Of a stretch of 64,000 bases of DNA, positions 25,632-34,778 are shown piece by piece. Every line of letters begins with the position of its first letter. The stretch's first letter is position 1. Source of the DNA: CAZJYI01 sp964550025 (GTDB taxonomy: Bacteria; Verrucomicrobiota; Kiritimatiellia; UBA8416; CAYOBW01); the NCBI GenBank assembly GCA_964550025.1, contig CAZJYI010000053.1, forward strand, positions 3,754 through 67,753, given 5' to 3'. A program made the position numbers and the translations under genes. The notes beneath the pieces were generated by a model. That model saw nothing but the letters and a program-made list of their open reading frames with translations, did not search any database and was not told where the DNA came from.

Positions 25632-27395
25632 ATGACGAATCGACGGAACTATGCGCTAGGCGTAGCGTCGCTGCTGGCCGCCATCGGCATGGCGACGGCC
25701 GCGGAGCCGGCGGGCGGCTTGCTCAGTGCGCGGCCCGAGGTGGTCGAAGCCTGGAAGGACATGCGGTTCGGGATGTTCCTGTGCTGGGGTCCGGTGTCGT
25801 TGACGGGCCTGGAGATCGGCTGGTCGCGAAGCGCCCCCGCCTGGGGACGGCGCAAGGGAATGCGAGGCGGCAGGGGTCCCACCCCCGCCGCGGTCTACGA
25901 CGAACTGTACAAACGCTGGAAGCCGGACAGGTTCGACGCCGAGCACTGGGTCACCGTGGCCAAAGACGCGGGTCAGCGATACCTGATCTTCCTCGTCAAG
26001 CACCATGACGGCTTCTGCCTGTACGACACGAAGCGGACCGAATACCGCTCAACCGGTCCGGCCTCGGCGTGGAAGGTCGACGTGATGAAGCACGTGGCCG
26101 ACGCCTGCCACAAGCACGATCTCAAGCTGATCGTCTACTACTCACAGCCGGACTGGCACCACCCCGACTACCTGGGCGAGCAGCACGGCCGCTACATCAC
26201 GTTCCTGCACGGGCAGGTGCGGGAGCTGCTGACGGACTACGGCAGGATCGACGGCCTGTGGTTCGACAACCTGAGGGGACGCGGCAACAACCCTGAGGCC
26301 GCCAGGCTCTGGAACGCCGAGGAACTGTTCGAAATGGCGCGCACGATCCAGCCCCACCTGGTCATCAACGACCGCTGCGGGCTCGACGCCGACTACTACA
26401 CGCCCGAGCAACACGTGGGTCACTTCTCGCGCAAACGCCCCTGGGAAAGCTGCATCACGCTGGGAACACAGTGGGCCTGGAAACCGAACGACACGCTCAA
26501 ACCTTACACGGACGCGGTGAGGATGCTCGTGGCCTGCGCCATCGGTGACGGCAACCTGGCCCTGAACACCAATCCCATGCCGGACGGCCGCATAGAGCCG
26601 CGCCAGGTCGAGAGCTTCCGCAACATCGGCAACTGGATGCGGAAATACGGCGAATCGATTTACGGCACGCGCGGCGGTCCGTTCCGCGCGCCCGACATGA
26701 ACGCCCGCAGGTTCGGCGCCGCACGCCACCGGTTCCAACTGCCCGCCGGCCGCTGGTGGGGCGGCTCGACGCACAAAGGCAATACCGTGTACCTGCACAT
26801 CCTGCGCTGGCCCGGCGACGCGATCCGCCTGCCGGACATCGGGCGAAAGCTCGTCGGTCACAGCGTGTTGACCGGGGGCGAAGCGAGTGTGACGCAGACC
26901 GACGACGGCATCAAAGTCACCGTGCCGCCCGACGCCCGCGACCCGCTCGACACGATCGTGAAGCTGGAGTACGATCGCCCGGTTACGGACGTGGTACCTG
27001 TCTTCACGGGCGAACACTCCCTGGCGTTGGGCTGCAAGGCATCGGCATCCGGCGTATGGCCCAACCCGCGCCTCGAAGCGGCGCTGGCCTTTGACGGCGA
27101 CCCGACGACGCGCTGGGGCGCCGAGCCCGATGCCAGGGGCGGATGGCTGCAGGCCGACCTTGGCAAGCCGAAGACATTCGGCCGCCTCCGGGTCAGTGAG
27201 GCGTACGACCGGACGCGGAGGTTTGCGCTGCAGGTGAAGGAAGGAAGCACGTGGCGTACCGTCCACTCGGGAACGACGCTTGGGGAGGATTATTCCGCGG
27301 GGTTCGAGCCGGTCACGGCCCGGATCGCGCGCCTCAACATCCTTGAGGCCACCGACGTGCCGACGATCTGGGAAGTACAGTTGTACAAGCAATGA
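25632..27395 (+). CDS. GH29 alpha-L-fucosidase with C-terminal F5/8 type C (CBM32-like) domain
   Basis: This secreted glycosidase should release alpha-linked L-fucose. The 587-residue product has a signal peptide, the GH29 start WKDMRFGMFLCWGPVS, FDAEHWVTVAKDAGQRYLIFLVKHHDGFCLYDTK, a histidine-rich YYSQPDWHHPDY loop and GRIDGLWFDN, whose Asp212 is the expected nucleophile. The C-terminal portion (ALAFDGDPTTRWGAE, WLQADLGKPKTFGRLRV) is a discoidin-type carbohydrate-binding domain. GGAGG precedes the ATG at 25632. Its stop is immediately followed by a lipoprotein gene. Sulfatase and other glycan genes nearby fit breakdown of fucose-containing sulfated polysaccharides. Confidence 0.88.
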   Translation: MTNRRNYALGVASLLAAIGMATAAEPAGGLLSARPEVVEAWKDMRFGMFLCWGPVSLTGLEIGWSRSAPAWGRRKGMRGGRGPTPAAVYDELYKRWKPDRFDAEHWVTVAKDAGQRYLIFLVKHHDGFCLYDTKRTEYRSTGPASAWKVDVMKHVADACHKHDLKLIVYYSQPDWHHPDYLGEQHGRYITFLHGQVRELLTDYGRIDGLWFDNLRGRGNNPEAARLWNAEELFEMARTIQPHLVINDRCGLDADYYTPEQHVGHFSRKRPWESCITLGTQWAWKPNDTLKPYTDAVRMLVACAIGDGNLALNTNPMPDGRIEPRQVESFRNIGNWMRKYGESIYGTRGGPFRAPDMNARRFGAARHRFQLPAGRWWGGSTHKGNTVYLHILRWPGDAIRLPDIGRKLVGHSVLTGGEASVTQTDDGIKVTVPPDARDPLDTIVKLEYDRPVTDVVPVFTGEHSLALGCKASASGVWPNPRLEAALAFDGDPTTRWGAEPDARGGWLQADLGKPKTFGRLRVSEAYDRTRRFALQVKEGSTWRTVHSGTTLGEDYSAGFEPVTARIARLNILEATDVPTIWEVQLYKQ

Positions 27396-27406
27396 GGAAA
27401 CCACCG

Positions 27407-28204
27407 ATGACAACGCGAATCGCAACCATCTGCGCCCTTCTGCCGGTCTGCCTGATTTGCGGCTGCGCCCCGCCCGAGGGCCCACCCCTGCGGGAGGACG
27501 CGGCAACACGGCAACGCCTTGCGGCCATCGAGGCCCGGCTTGAATCCATCGCCAACCAGCTCGAAGTCCGCGAAGATGCGCCGGCGCAACCGGCGCCCAA
27601 TCGGCCTGCCGAACCCGATTCGGCCGAAAACCGCCTTGAACGGTTGGAGCAGCTCGTCGCGGCGCTCACACAGAACATGGACGCGATGATCGACGCGCGC
27701 ATCGACGAACGCGTCGGGACGCAGGAGGACATCCAGAAGATCTTCGAACAGACCGTCAGCGAGGAGCTCGAAGAGGCCCAGGAGCGCGAGAAGGTTGAGG
27801 CGAAACGGCGGTCGGAGGAGATGCGCCGCAAATGGGCCGAGCGCCGCAAGGCCCAGGAACAGGACCGCCTGGAGAGGATGGTCAAAGAGCTGGAGCTCAA
27901 CACGTGGCAGAAGGACCGCGTACAGACCATCGTCGCCGAGTCCCGGAAGGCACGCGAGGAGTATTCCCGAGAGGCGCGGGAGGGCGGCCGCTTCGACGGG
28001 AAGAGCTACCGCAAGGAGATGGAGACCATCCGTGCGAACCTGAAAGAGTCCCTCGGCGAAGTGCTGAGCGAGGAACAGATGCAGGCATTCGAGAAGACCG
28101 GCTACGGGCGCCACGCCATGGGCCATCCCATCATCATCACGTCCGACCGCATCACCACCACCGACGGGGCCCAGTCCATCCGGATCGACCTGTCGGGGGA
28201 GTAG
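27407..28204 (+). CDS. Lipoprotein with helical Spy/LTXXQ-like region
   Basis: The product of about 265 residues has a lipoprotein signal (ATICALLPVCLICGC, lipid-accepting Cys after G), a coiled-coil stretch rich in Glu, Arg and Ala, and a later region (MVKELELNTWQKDRVQTIVAESRKAREEY, then LKESLGEVLSEEQMQAFEK) that resembles the LTXXQ/Spy periplasmic helices. An ATG at 27392 overlaps the fucosidase stop as ATGA; the ATG at 27407 has GAGG at nine bases and is preferred. It probably forms an operon with the fucosidase. Function unknown. Confidence 0.65.
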   Translation: MTTRIATICALLPVCLICGCAPPEGPPLREDAATRQRLAAIEARLESIANQLEVREDAPAQPAPNRPAEPDSAENRLERLEQLVAALTQNMDAMIDARIDERVGTQEDIQKIFEQTVSEELEEAQEREKVEAKRRSEEMRRKWAERRKAQEQDRLERMVKELELNTWQKDRVQTIVAESRKAREEYSREAREGGRFDGKSYRKEMETIRANLKESLGEVLSEEQMQAFEKTGYGRHAMGHPIIITSDRITTTDGAQSIRIDLSGE

Positions 28205-28269
28205 GGCCCGGCCCGGAACCCGGCGGGGACGTGGGCACGATGTTGGCGAAGGGAGAGGGGAAACCGCAG

Positions 28270-28377
28270 AATGATGAACACTGAATGATGAATGCTGAAG
28301 TGCGAGGCCTGTCTCCGCACGTGCCCTTCCCCTCTCACTTCGACATTGAGTGTTCAGCGTTCAATATTCGACATTTC
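28270..28377. repeat. Heptad arrays, class GAATGAT, inverted arms
   Basis: The left arm (28270-28300) has GAATGAT, GAACACT, GAATGAT, GAATGCT and GAAGTGC at a seven-base period. The right arm (28340-28377) has CATTGAG, TGTTCAG, CGTTCAA and TATTCGA units, complementary to the left. The element lies between the convergent lipoprotein and PPC-protein genes. Confidence 0.82.
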
Positions 28378-28425
28378 CCTTCCCCGAAAACGCACACCCG
28401 CATAACCCCGTCGGGGACCCGGCAA

Positions 28426-30708
28426 CTAGCGCTGCACGATCTCGAACGGGACCGCCGGCAGGGTGGCTACCCGGTTGCGTTTTGCCGGCCCCCTCGGTTT
28501 GCCGTCCTTACCCTTGGGGCGCCACTCGGTGAACACCCCGATGATGAGGTTACCCTTCGCACCCGCCTTTGCCGTCTCGCCGTCTGCCCGCAGCACAACA
28601 TCCAGCCCTCCGGGCACGGGGTTTGCTTCCTTGATGGTAATGCCTTCCGGCGGCTCGCTCAGCTCGAACTTCAGGTTCTTCTGCTGCGACCTGTTCTCCG
28701 ACCGGTACTCCACGCGCGCCGTGCCGCCAACGGGAATCCTCGCGGGAGACCGTGAGGCCAACCTGACGGGCGGCGGCGCCCATTTGCTCGGGAGCGCGGC
28801 AACCATCAGGTCCGCCGCCGGGACGAGATGCCGATACAGGAAGGCCTGCATCATGTCTTCGGCCGCCACGGCCGAGCGCCGGATCTTCCGTCCACCGCGC
28901 GACGCAATGCCTTCGAGAACGAGACTGACGGACTCCTTGGGAAGGCGTCTCGGCAACGTCAGCGTCAACCGCACCTTGTCTTCTCCCGCCGGCACCCGGC
29001 CGCCGCTCAGCGCGAATCCGGTCGGGGCGTCTTTGATCCGCAACTCGATATCACCGCTGAACCCCACGTCCCGCAAGGCATGCACCGTGAGCGGAACGGT
29101 AGTCCCCGGGCGCGCATTGACCGCGGAGGGAACGACCCGCAGGGCAAACTCGGTCCGCGGGGGGCTGATGCGCAACCGGTAGGCGTAGGCCGGGCCGCCG
29201 TTGCCCTGCGCGTCCCCGACGTGCAGGTAGTAGCGCCCGCTCGTCTCCAGTTTCGCGTACAGCAGCGAATCAGCGTGGTGGGTCGTCAGCCCCGCGCCCT
29301 TGTCGACGTTGTCGTCGTTGACGGCGACAGTCCGGCCTTTGCTGTCGGTCAACCGCAAGATGGAATCGAGAGGCGATCCCAGCCGGCGGGCGTGGATTTC
29401 GGCGACGATGGCCAGTCCGGCCCGTCCTTCAATGCGGTACACGTCCCAATCCCCCGGCCGGACGACACGGCCGTTGACAACGGTCGAGGACTTGATCGGC
29501 TGTGCCTTCTTCGGCTCGTCGTTCGGTTCGATCTCCGCACGTTCCGGCAGCGTGTCCAGCGCGTACGAGAACGGGTTGGAAAAGCGCGAACCCCTGCGCA
29601 CGCGCATGGAGTGAATCCCCGGTTGGCGGCCGCGGGTATCGAGCGTGACACGCCTGGTAGCGAGGTTCCAGCCGGCGGCCTCCACGGTCGTGCTCTTTCC
29701 GAGCTGCCCGCCCAGGGGGTAGATGCTCGTCACATACGGGAGATCGCCCGCGTCGATGCGGTAGACGAAGTCCTCCCGCCCCCGGTAGATCGAGTCCCGT
29801 ATCTCCAGTTCGTATTCGCCGTCCGCGGGAACGGAGTACAGCAGCACGGGGTCGGGGTTGAAGCGAAAGTCGTCCGTAAAGGCCACCTCCTGTCCTTTGG
29901 CATCGTACAGTGCCACGACCGCCTGAAACCAGCCCGGCACGGCATCGGCGAGGTAAGGAACGAGCTCGCGCGCACGCGTGGCGATCGTGAGTTTCTGCCC
30001 CTTGCGCGCTTCGAAGCGAAAACGGTCTACGTCGCCCGGCATAATCTGCCCGTTCAGTGTCGCCGGCAGAGTCCTCACCACGTTCTTCCCGGCAGACCGG
30101 TCGTTCGGTTCCTGTTCCCGCAGCTCGGTCAACTGCCCGACATGAAAGGGCATCGGATTGGACAGACCGGAACGCGTGCGCAACCGCAACTCGCGCGCTT
30201 CGGGCGGCGTGTTTGCCGCCAATCTGAGCCGCAGGATGACGAGCTCGGCGATCTGCGCGTTCGGCTGCTTCCTGGGATCGTTGAGGAGTTTGCGCAGCTC
30301 GGCAATCCCCTTGAGCGTGAGCTTCTCGAGCTTGATGTCCCTCAGATCATGGGGGACCTTGCCCAGTCCGGGCCCACCCCACCCTCCATCTTTGGCGCCC
30401 TTCTTCTTGGCCTGCTGTTGCAACTTCTTCTGGCGGTCGCGGAGCTTCTGGTTGATCTCGTTGCGCTCGTTCTGTCTGAGCGGCTTGATGTGCTTGAACG
30501 AGACGGCCGTCATGCCCGCGCCCGAAACCACGACATTGGTCACGCCGTTCAGGTACTGCCCCCCGATGGCGACCTCCACCGTGGTGCCCAGCCGCCCTCC
30601 GGCCGGGTAGATATAGCCGATATGGGGATCCCTCTGCTGGCCCCACGCGGCAGGGGCGGCGAGCGAGAGGGCCAAAAGCAGGAGTGTGGGCCGAGCGCGA
30701 GACCGCAA
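28426..30708 (-). CDS. Large secreted protein with bacterial pre-peptidase C-terminal (PPC) domains
   Basis: About 760 residues long, the protein has a signal peptide (TLLLLALSLAAPAAWGQ), an IPT/TIG-like start (IYPAGGRLGTTVEVAIGG) and at least two PPC-type domains marked by EPND pairs (LREQEPNDRSAGKNV and AEIEPNDEPKKAQPI, each followed by G-x-V/I-x-P-G-D-x-D-x-Y/F-R). Such proteins are common in planctomycetes next to DUF1501 and DUF1549 genes, as here. The start is uncertain: a TTG at 30708 gives a clean signal peptide; an ATG at 30813 would add 35 residues encoded by the TTCGAA heptad element. Confidence 0.75.
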   Translation of the reverse strand: MRSRARPTLLLLALSLAAPAAWGQQRDPHIGYIYPAGGRLGTTVEVAIGGQYLNGVTNVVVSGAGMTAVSFKHIKPLRQNERNEINQKLRDRQKKLQQQAKKKGAKDGGWGGPGLGKVPHDLRDIKLEKLTLKGIAELRKLLNDPRKQPNAQIAELVILRLRLAANTPPEARELRLRTRSGLSNPMPFHVGQLTELREQEPNDRSAGKNVVRTLPATLNGQIMPGDVDRFRFEARKGQKLTIATRARELVPYLADAVPGWFQAVVALYDAKGQEVAFTDDFRFNPDPVLLYSVPADGEYELEIRDSIYRGREDFVYRIDAGDLPYVTSIYPLGGQLGKSTTVEAAGWNLATRRVTLDTRGRQPGIHSMRVRRGSRFSNPFSYALDTLPERAEIEPNDEPKKAQPIKSSTVVNGRVVRPGDWDVYRIEGRAGLAIVAEIHARRLGSPLDSILRLTDSKGRTVAVNDDNVDKGAGLTTHHADSLLYAKLETSGRYYLHVGDAQGNGGPAYAYRLRISPPRTEFALRVVPSAVNARPGTTVPLTVHALRDVGFSGDIELRIKDAPTGFALSGGRVPAGEDKVRLTLTLPRRLPKESVSLVLEGIASRGGRKIRRSAVAAEDMMQAFLYRHLVPAADLMVAALPSKWAPPPVRLASRSPARIPVGGTARVEYRSENRSQQKNLKFELSEPPEGITIKEANPVPGGLDVVLRADGETAKAGAKGNLIIGVFTEWRPKGKDGKPRGPAKRNRVATLPAVPFEIVQR

Positions 30709-30710
30709 GC

Positions 30711-30863
30711 TCGAAATCCGAAATCCGAAATCCGAGACAATATCGAAACTCGAAAAGGGGAGATGGGGGAGAAACGGAGAGGGCGCTGGAATTCTCCTCG
30801 TGGTTTCGGTCATTGGAGCCTTCGAACTTGTTTCGAGTTTCGAATTTCGATATTCGGATTTGC
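30711..30863. repeat. TTCGAA-class heptad element with inverted arms, copy 2 (inverted relative to copy 1)
   Basis: The left arm (30711-30757) is TCCGAAA/TCGAAAC units and the right arm (30821-30863) is TTTCGAG, TTTCGAA and TTTCGAT units. Read on the minus strand the order of parts (arm, GACCGAAACCACGAGGAG, second arm with ATTGTCTCGGATTTCGG) matches the element at 13596. It overlaps the possible start of the PPC-protein gene. Confidence 0.88.
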
Positions 30864-30888
30864 CCACAACAGCCGGTGCGGCCAAGAT

Positions 30889-32232
30889 CTACGTGATCTC
30901 CTTTAGCCGCCCTCCCGACTTCACGTCCTCCCATTCGCGCGGGGTGACAAACACTTCGCGATTCTGCGGGTGCGGGAGCTTCGCGCCGGTGTCGATGCCG
31001 AGAAGGTCGTACATCGTGGCGAGCAGATCCATCGGGTACACGGGGCGGTCCTCGACGTACTCGCCCTTCGCGTCCGAGGCGCCCACGACCTGGCCGCCCT
31101 TGAACCCGCCACCGGCCACCACGGCGGAGAAGACGTGCCCGTAGTGGCCGCGACCGCCGTTCCACGGCGGTTCCCACTGGATCTTCGGTTTACGCCCGAA
31201 CTCGCCGCTCCACCACACGATCGTGCTGTCGAGAAGACCGCGGTCGGAGAGGTCTGTCAGCAGCGTTGCCATGGCCTTGTCCATCTCGGGCAGCTTCTGC
31301 CGCATGGTCTCGAAGTGCTTCTTGTGCGTATCCCACCCACGGTAGTTGATCGTGATGTAGGGCACGCCGCGCTCGACCAGGCGCCTGGCACACAGACAGG
31401 ACTGGCCAAAGGTGTTGCGGCCGTAGGCCTCCCGCACCTCGTCCTTTTCCTGGGACAGGTCGAAGACCTTGCCGGCATCGCCCAGGATCAGGTCATAGGC
31501 CTGCTCCTCGCACGCTTCCAAGGCCTTGAACTGCGTTTCATCCGGCATCGCTTTTCCCAGCGTGTCGAGAGAGTGCATCAGACCGCGGCGATTGCGCTGG
31601 CGTTGTTCGGTGATTCCCTGGGCCACGACCCCCTCGACGGCAAACTGAGACTGCGCGGGATTGCCGCCCGTCGCGAACGGCTTGTAGCGCGACCCCATGA
31701 AACCGGCCTCGGAGAAGCGGCCCTGGGGTGTCGTCAACACGATGTAGGGCGGAATCAACCCTTTGTAGCCGACTTCGTATCCTCTGAAGCGCGAAACGAC
31801 CGCCCCCGCGCAGGGGTACACCAGGCCGTCGCCCGACTTGCGGCCGGTCTGCGTCAGGTAGGAGGCCGTCTCGTGGGCGAAGACGCCGTGGGTCATGCTG
31901 CGGATGATCGAGTACTTGTCGGCCTGCTTGGCCAACAGGGGCAGCGACTGGCCGATGCGGATGCCCTTGACGTTCGTTGCGATGTCCTTGTCGAGCGGAC
32001 CGCAGTAGTCGCGCCCGGCACCGGGTTTGGGATCGAACGTGTCGGTGTGCGCCGGGCCGCCCCACATCCAGATCTGGATCACGGACTTGGCCTTGGCCGG
32101 TTTCGGGGCCGCGGCAGCCGGGAGGGTCATGCGATCGGCGAACAGCAATCCAGCGGACCCGTACAGCCCCGCCCGCAGCATGTCGCGGCGTGTGATGGGG
32201 AGCCCGATCATCGGTTCTGTCTGTGTGTTCAT
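30889..32232 (-). CDS. DUF1501 family secreted protein (Tat signal)
   Basis: The 447-residue protein has a twin-arginine signal (LPITRRDMLRAGLYGSAGLL) and the DUF1501 pattern: VIQIWMWGGPAHTDTFDPKP, SMTHGVFAHETASYLTQTG, GMPYITINYRGWDTHKKHFE-like segment (here VPYITINYRGWDTHKKHFE), STIVWWSGEFGRKPKIQ, and GRGHYGHVFSAVVAGGG. These proteins resemble alkaline phosphatase/sulfatase folds, but their activity is not known to me. It is downstream of the DUF1549/1553 gene, the usual pairing in Planctomycetes and relatives. AAGG sits before the ATG at 32232. Confidence 0.92.
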   Translation of the reverse strand: MNTQTEPMIGLPITRRDMLRAGLYGSAGLLFADRMTLPAAAAPKPAKAKSVIQIWMWGGPAHTDTFDPKPGAGRDYCGPLDKDIATNVKGIRIGQSLPLLAKQADKYSIIRSMTHGVFAHETASYLTQTGRKSGDGLVYPCAGAVVSRFRGYEVGYKGLIPPYIVLTTPQGRFSEAGFMGSRYKPFATGGNPAQSQFAVEGVVAQGITEQRQRNRRGLMHSLDTLGKAMPDETQFKALEACEEQAYDLILGDAGKVFDLSQEKDEVREAYGRNTFGQSCLCARRLVERGVPYITINYRGWDTHKKHFETMRQKLPEMDKAMATLLTDLSDRGLLDSTIVWWSGEFGRKPKIQWEPPWNGGRGHYGHVFSAVVAGGGFKGGQVVGASDAKGEYVEDRPVYPMDLLATMYDLLGIDTGAKLPHPQNREVFVTPREWEDVKSGGRLKEIT

Positions 32233-32277
32233 CGGTGCACCTTGCATGTTTGGGTTTTCAGGTTTCAAATGCCGGAT

Positions 32278-32438
32278 TCCGAATCTCAGATCTCAGATCT
32301 CAGATTTCAGATCTCAGATTTCAGATTCCGGCTTCTGAGATTTGAAATCTGAGATTTGCAATACTAGTGACGATACAGAATTCTCCCTCGATCTGAGATT
32401 TGAAATCTGAGATCTGCGGTACTAGTGACGATACAGAA
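32278..32438. repeat. AGATCTC-class heptad array with a 58-base tandem duplication of the neighbouring gene end
   Basis: ATCTCAG/ATTTCAG units (32278-32326) face TGAGATT/TGAAATC units (32335-32360 and 32393-32415). The stretch 32331-32380 recurs at 32389-32438 with an offset of 58 bases, and the 19 bases TACTAGTGACGATACAGAA are identical in both. The second copy holds the last codons and stop of the DUF1549/1553 gene. Confidence 0.85.
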
Positions 32439-34002
32439 ACTCCTTCGAGTTGACCAGCGCCCACATGAGGTCCGCCGGGACCTCCCACCCCTTCGCGCCG
32501 GACTTCTTATAGTACTTACCCAGCTCCATCCGCTCCGCCTCGGTCGGCAGGCGCGACAGGAACGTCAGGTAGATGGCGTTGACCGTGTCGCGCGGCGCTC
32601 TACCGTATGTCTTCAAAAGAGACTTCAGCTTCCGGCTCTGCACGAACTTGCGTTGGACATGGGTCGAATTCAGCAGGTGCAAACGCTGCGCCGCGCTGGG
32701 TTGGTTGTTGCGCTCCGACTCGAGCCCCGTGTCACGCGGCGGACGGCCGAACATCTCCAGGAACGGGCTGGTGATGCTTCCGTCGGCCAGTGCGATGGAC
32801 CGCTGCTGCTCGGGAATAAAGGTGAAGGGTTCAGGGATCTGGCTGGAGTATTTTTCCGTCGTACCCGTGAGTTGGCACAGGGCATCGATGAGGACCTCCG
32901 CGTCCAGCCGCCGCACGGGGTAGTGGGCAAAGTTGGCCAGGGCCTTGGGGTGTTTGCTGCGCGGGATGGAAGAAAGCTGGTACGTGGTCGAGTTGAGAAT
33001 CACGCGGAAGAGGTGCTTCAGATCATACTTGGAAGAAACCAGCTCAGAAGCGAGCCAGTCCAGCAACTCGGGATTGCTCGGAGGGTTGCCGGGGCGCACG
33101 TCGTCGGGCTCGTGCACGATGCCCTGCCCAACCAGCCAGTACCAGGCGCGGTTGCAGATGTTGCGCGTGAACCAGGGGTTTTCCGATCGAATCAACCAGG
33201 CGGCGAACAACTCGCGCGGATCTTCCAGCGGTTCGAGCCGGATCGTCTTGCCGTCCGGAAAGACGAGCTTCGCCTGCGGCGCGGACGGCGCGTTGGTTGC
33301 CGACGTCCAGGGATCGTGGAAGACGATCTCCTCCTTCCACTCCGCCGTGCGTTTGAACCCGACCTGCGAGAAGAACGCCGCCAGATTCGACAGTTTCTCC
33401 GTTGGCCACTCCTCCGCCCTCACACCCATGAACGTGAGTGCCACGCCGGTCGCCAGTGCCTCGGGGTCCTTGCTCTGCATCGACCGGTAGAAGTTGACGG
33501 GAGCCACGCGGAAGTTGCTCCCGCTGGATGTCAGGAGCGCGCGCGCAAACTGGTCGTACGGCATGCTCTCCTTCATGGCCGTATGGATCCAGCGGTGATA
33601 GGCCTGCACGGCGTTGGGCCAGAGGTTGATCGGAAACTCCGCTTTCACCCGTAGCAGATCGCACCATTTCATGCTCCAGTAGTCGGCAAACTCCTCGCGC
33701 TCCAGAAGCCGGTCGATCAGCGCGGACCGCTTGTTCGAGGACTTATCCTGAAGGAAACGCTTCGTCTCCGCCATCGTCGGCAGCGTGCCGATGACGTCAA
33801 GGTAGACCCGGCGCACAAACACCGAATCGGAACAGAGACCCGCGGGTTCGATCCCCAGCTTCTGCAGCCGGGCAAAGACCAGGCGATCGCCCTTGCTGCG
33901 CGGTTGCGGTGTGCCCGGGGACTCGTACGGGCGAACGGGCTGCCGCGCCATTCCGGTTGAAGCAGCCAGGAAAAAGAGTAACAGGGTCAGAAACTTCCTC
34001 AT
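32422..34002 (-). CDS. DUF1549/DUF1553 domain protein
   Basis: The 526-residue protein has a signal peptide (FLTLLLFFLAASTGMA), a DUF1549 region (DSVFVRRVYLDVIGTLPTMAETKRFLQDKS, EEFADYWSMKWCDLLRVK, YDQFARALLTSSGSNF) and a DUF1553 region (PWFTRNICNRAWYWLVGQGIVHEPDD, NPPSNPELLDWLASEL, VRRLDAEVLIDALCQLTG, PRDTVNAIYLTFLSRLPTEAE). It lacks the N-terminal haem (PSCyt1, CxxCH) domain found in many relatives. The start at 34002 follows GAGGG. It lies upstream of the DUF1501 gene, separated by a heptad array. Confidence 0.88.
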   Translation of the reverse strand: MRKFLTLLLFFLAASTGMARQPVRPYESPGTPQPRSKGDRLVFARLQKLGIEPAGLCSDSVFVRRVYLDVIGTLPTMAETKRFLQDKSSNKRSALIDRLLEREEFADYWSMKWCDLLRVKAEFPINLWPNAVQAYHRWIHTAMKESMPYDQFARALLTSSGSNFRVAPVNFYRSMQSKDPEALATGVALTFMGVRAEEWPTEKLSNLAAFFSQVGFKRTAEWKEEIVFHDPWTSATNAPSAPQAKLVFPDGKTIRLEPLEDPRELFAAWLIRSENPWFTRNICNRAWYWLVGQGIVHEPDDVRPGNPPSNPELLDWLASELVSSKYDLKHLFRVILNSTTYQLSSIPRSKHPKALANFAHYPVRRLDAEVLIDALCQLTGTTEKYSSQIPEPFTFIPEQQRSIALADGSITSPFLEMFGRPPRDTGLESERNNQPSAAQRLHLLNSTHVQRKFVQSRKLKSLLKTYGRAPRDTVNAIYLTFLSRLPTEAERMELGKYYKKSGAKGWEVPADLMWALVNSKEFLYRH

Positions 34003-34271
34003 GCCAGCCCTCATGTCGCACGTCCATGTCGCATACCTGGAAAACGTGGCAGCGGTGCGAATTATTGTGCAACCATCAACCATAGGATATTGTGGACGCG
34101 CGCCGCGTCTCTCGTCAAGGACGCTCCGGGCGTTCCGCCGGGCAGCAAATGACTGCGCAGTCACCGTCTCCATGCCAGAATCGCAACGGGCGGGAACCGG
34201 GTGCGTTCTTGTTGGCGCCGCGATTCCAATTGACGGCCCGTCTTCGCGAGCCTAGCGTGTTCCAGCATCTC

Positions 34272-34778
34272 ATGAAGACAATCGTCCTATGCTTACTGAC
34301 GTTCATTCCAGTCGCGTCGACGGCTATGCTCTATGGGTTCCTGGAATCGGGCGCGAACATGGTTGAGATGCTGTTGGGGACAGACGGCGCCGTCGGGACC
34401 GCCGGCGTTTTCGGCGGCCTGTTCCTGGTCCTGTTCATCCTGGTGACGGCCGGCGTGTTTGTCAGCGTGCCGCTTGTCGTGTCATGTGCCGTGGCGGGCG
34501 TTGGGGGATGGACACTTCGAAAGCTCCGCCATTGTGTGCCCGAACGTTCAGGGTTGGTTGCCACCGTTCTCGCTGCGCTTCTGACCATCACGTTCGTGCT
34601 CGCCGCAAACCGGTTCGATGGCCTGATACCCGTTTCGCGCCCGGCAGAAAGGCCCGGAACCCCGCCCGCCGTGCTCGCCTGCCTTGCCGGCGCCAACGCG
34701 GCCCTGAGTCTGTTCCTGGCAACACGCCTCCTCCGTCGCTTCACAACGAACCCTGCGTCATCCGGGAGACCGACATGA
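34272..34778 (+). CDS. Small polytopic membrane protein
   Basis: No family is recognised. The 168-residue product has four likely membrane helices (TIVLCLLTFIPVASTAMLYG, VFGGLFLVLFILVTAGVF, LVATVLAALLTITFVLA and AVLACLAGANAALSLFLA). No clear ribosome-binding site is seen ahead of 34272; an upstream GTG at 34092 is open but unlikely. It is coupled to the next gene by ATGA overlap. Confidence 0.5.
   Translation: MKTIVLCLLTFIPVASTAMLYGFLESGANMVEMLLGTDGAVGTAGVFGGLFLVLFILVTAGVFVSVPLVVSCAVAGVGGWTLRKLRHCVPERSGLVATVLAALLTITFVLAANRFDGLIPVSRPAERPGTPPAVLACLAGANAALSLFLATRLLRRFTTNPASSGRPT

Noticed and set aside
28828..30906. Very long plus-strand frame opposite the PPC-domain gene
   Set aside because: Low complexity, no family; the minus-strand product has clear domains.
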